Assembly: GCA_946480605.1 (NCBI GenBank)
Contig: CAMLKW010000050.1
Coordinates: 1-22,273, forward strand
DNA: 22,273 nucleotides
Reading direction: 5' to 3'
From: an uncultured Roseateles sp.
Lineage (GTDB): Bacteria; Pseudomonadota; Gammaproteobacteria; Burkholderiales; Burkholderiaceae
The notes below the pieces were generated by a model. The model was not told the origin of the DNA and did not search any database. It saw only the letters and a program-made list of their open reading frames with translations. Made by a program: the position numbers and the translations under genes. Shown here one piece after another: positions 21,955 to 22,273 of the stretch (within the stretch, counting starts at the first letter, position 1; each line of letters opens with the position of its first letter).

Positions 21955-22273
21955 ATGCCCCGCATCGCCGTCATCGAGGACGACCCCACCACCAGCGCAC
22001 AGCTCGCCGGCTGGATCCGCGCCGCCCGCCCGGAGCTGAGCGTTGACCAGCACTTCGACCGCGACACCGCCGAGGCGGCGCTGCAACGCGAGCGCTACGA
22101 CCTCGTCGTGCTCGACATCGAGCTGGGCCGCGAGCGCAATGCCGGCGTGGCGCTGATCAACGAGATCAACAAGCAGGGCCTGGGCACGCCGGTGCTGGTC
22201 GTGTCGGCCATGCCGGCGGCCATCTACCGCAGCATCATGAAGGCGCTGGACGCCTGGGACTACCTGCAGAAGA
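21955..22273 (+). CDS. Response regulator, receiver domain (partial, runs off right edge)
   Basis: The first 106 codons of a two-component regulator. The receiver shows the acidic pair D9/D10 (VIEDDP), the phospho-acceptor D54 (LVVLDIELG), the switch S84 (LVVSAMP) and K106 in DYLQK just at the edge. The output domain lies outside the window. The start is ATG 21955; an ATG at 21946 is in frame and adds three residues, and no clear ribosome binding site decides. Divergent from the DUF2082 gene. It could be the partner of a kinase outside the window, or of the orphan kinase at 15672-17381. Confidence 0.93.
   Translation, partial: MPRIAVIEDDPTTSAQLAGWIRAARPELSVDQHFDRDTAEAALQRERYDLVVLDIELGRERNAGVALINEINKQGLGTPVLVVSAMPAAIYRSIMKALDAWDYLQK

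Overview
The window is about 70% G+C and gene-dense. Gene content and protein style (a Kef-type antiporter, a short Glu dehydrogenase, a DUF2242 lipoprotein, an ECF42 sigma factor with DGPF proteins) suggest a betaproteobacterium of the order Burkholderiales, probably near Rubrivivax, Roseateles or Ideonella. The genus is inference from protein character alone; there is no rRNA or tRNA gene in the window. I see no phage, insertion sequence or CRISPR array.

Layout. Positions 1-854 (-) hold the N-terminal part of a cation:proton antiporter, divergent from a catabolic-type glutamate dehydrogenase (1037-2308, +). Two small Cys-rich exported proteins follow on the minus strand (2436-2891). They diverge from a tightly coupled five-gene plus-strand operon (3068-6644): a Tat-exported NrtA/SsuA-like binding protein, a SCO copper chaperone, a cupredoxin-like protein, an ABC permease and an ABC ATPase. 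The operon ends tail-to-tail against an OsmC-family gene, the two stop codons sharing one CTAG. A lysine-rich gene of unknown function (7183-7992, -), a DUF2242 lipoprotein, a hypothetical protein and a PAP2 phosphatase come next.

From 10196 to 14162 (-) lies an ECF42-type module. In transcription order it encodes a DGPF/YCII protein, two SRPBCC proteins, two VOC (glyoxalase-fold) proteins, the ECF42 sigma factor and a SnoaL-like protein, mostly with overlapping start and stop codons. The leader of its first gene carries TGTCGA-N17-CGTC, which matches my recollection of the ECF42 promoter motif and so suggests autoregulation. A methyltransferase of visibly lower G+C (14292-15110) separates this operon from a second DGPF gene (15212-15559).

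The last third holds a GAF sensor histidine kinase, an exported protein, an SH3b-containing exported protein coupled to an SPFH/band-7 membrane protein, a GFA-like zinc protein with a DUF2082 zinc-ribbon protein, and the start of a response regulator that runs off the right edge.

The least ordinary parts are the ABC/SCO/cupredoxin operon with its divergent Cys-rich partners, which I read as a copper-linked uptake system of unknown substrate, and the self-contained ECF42/DGPF module with its candidate promoter.
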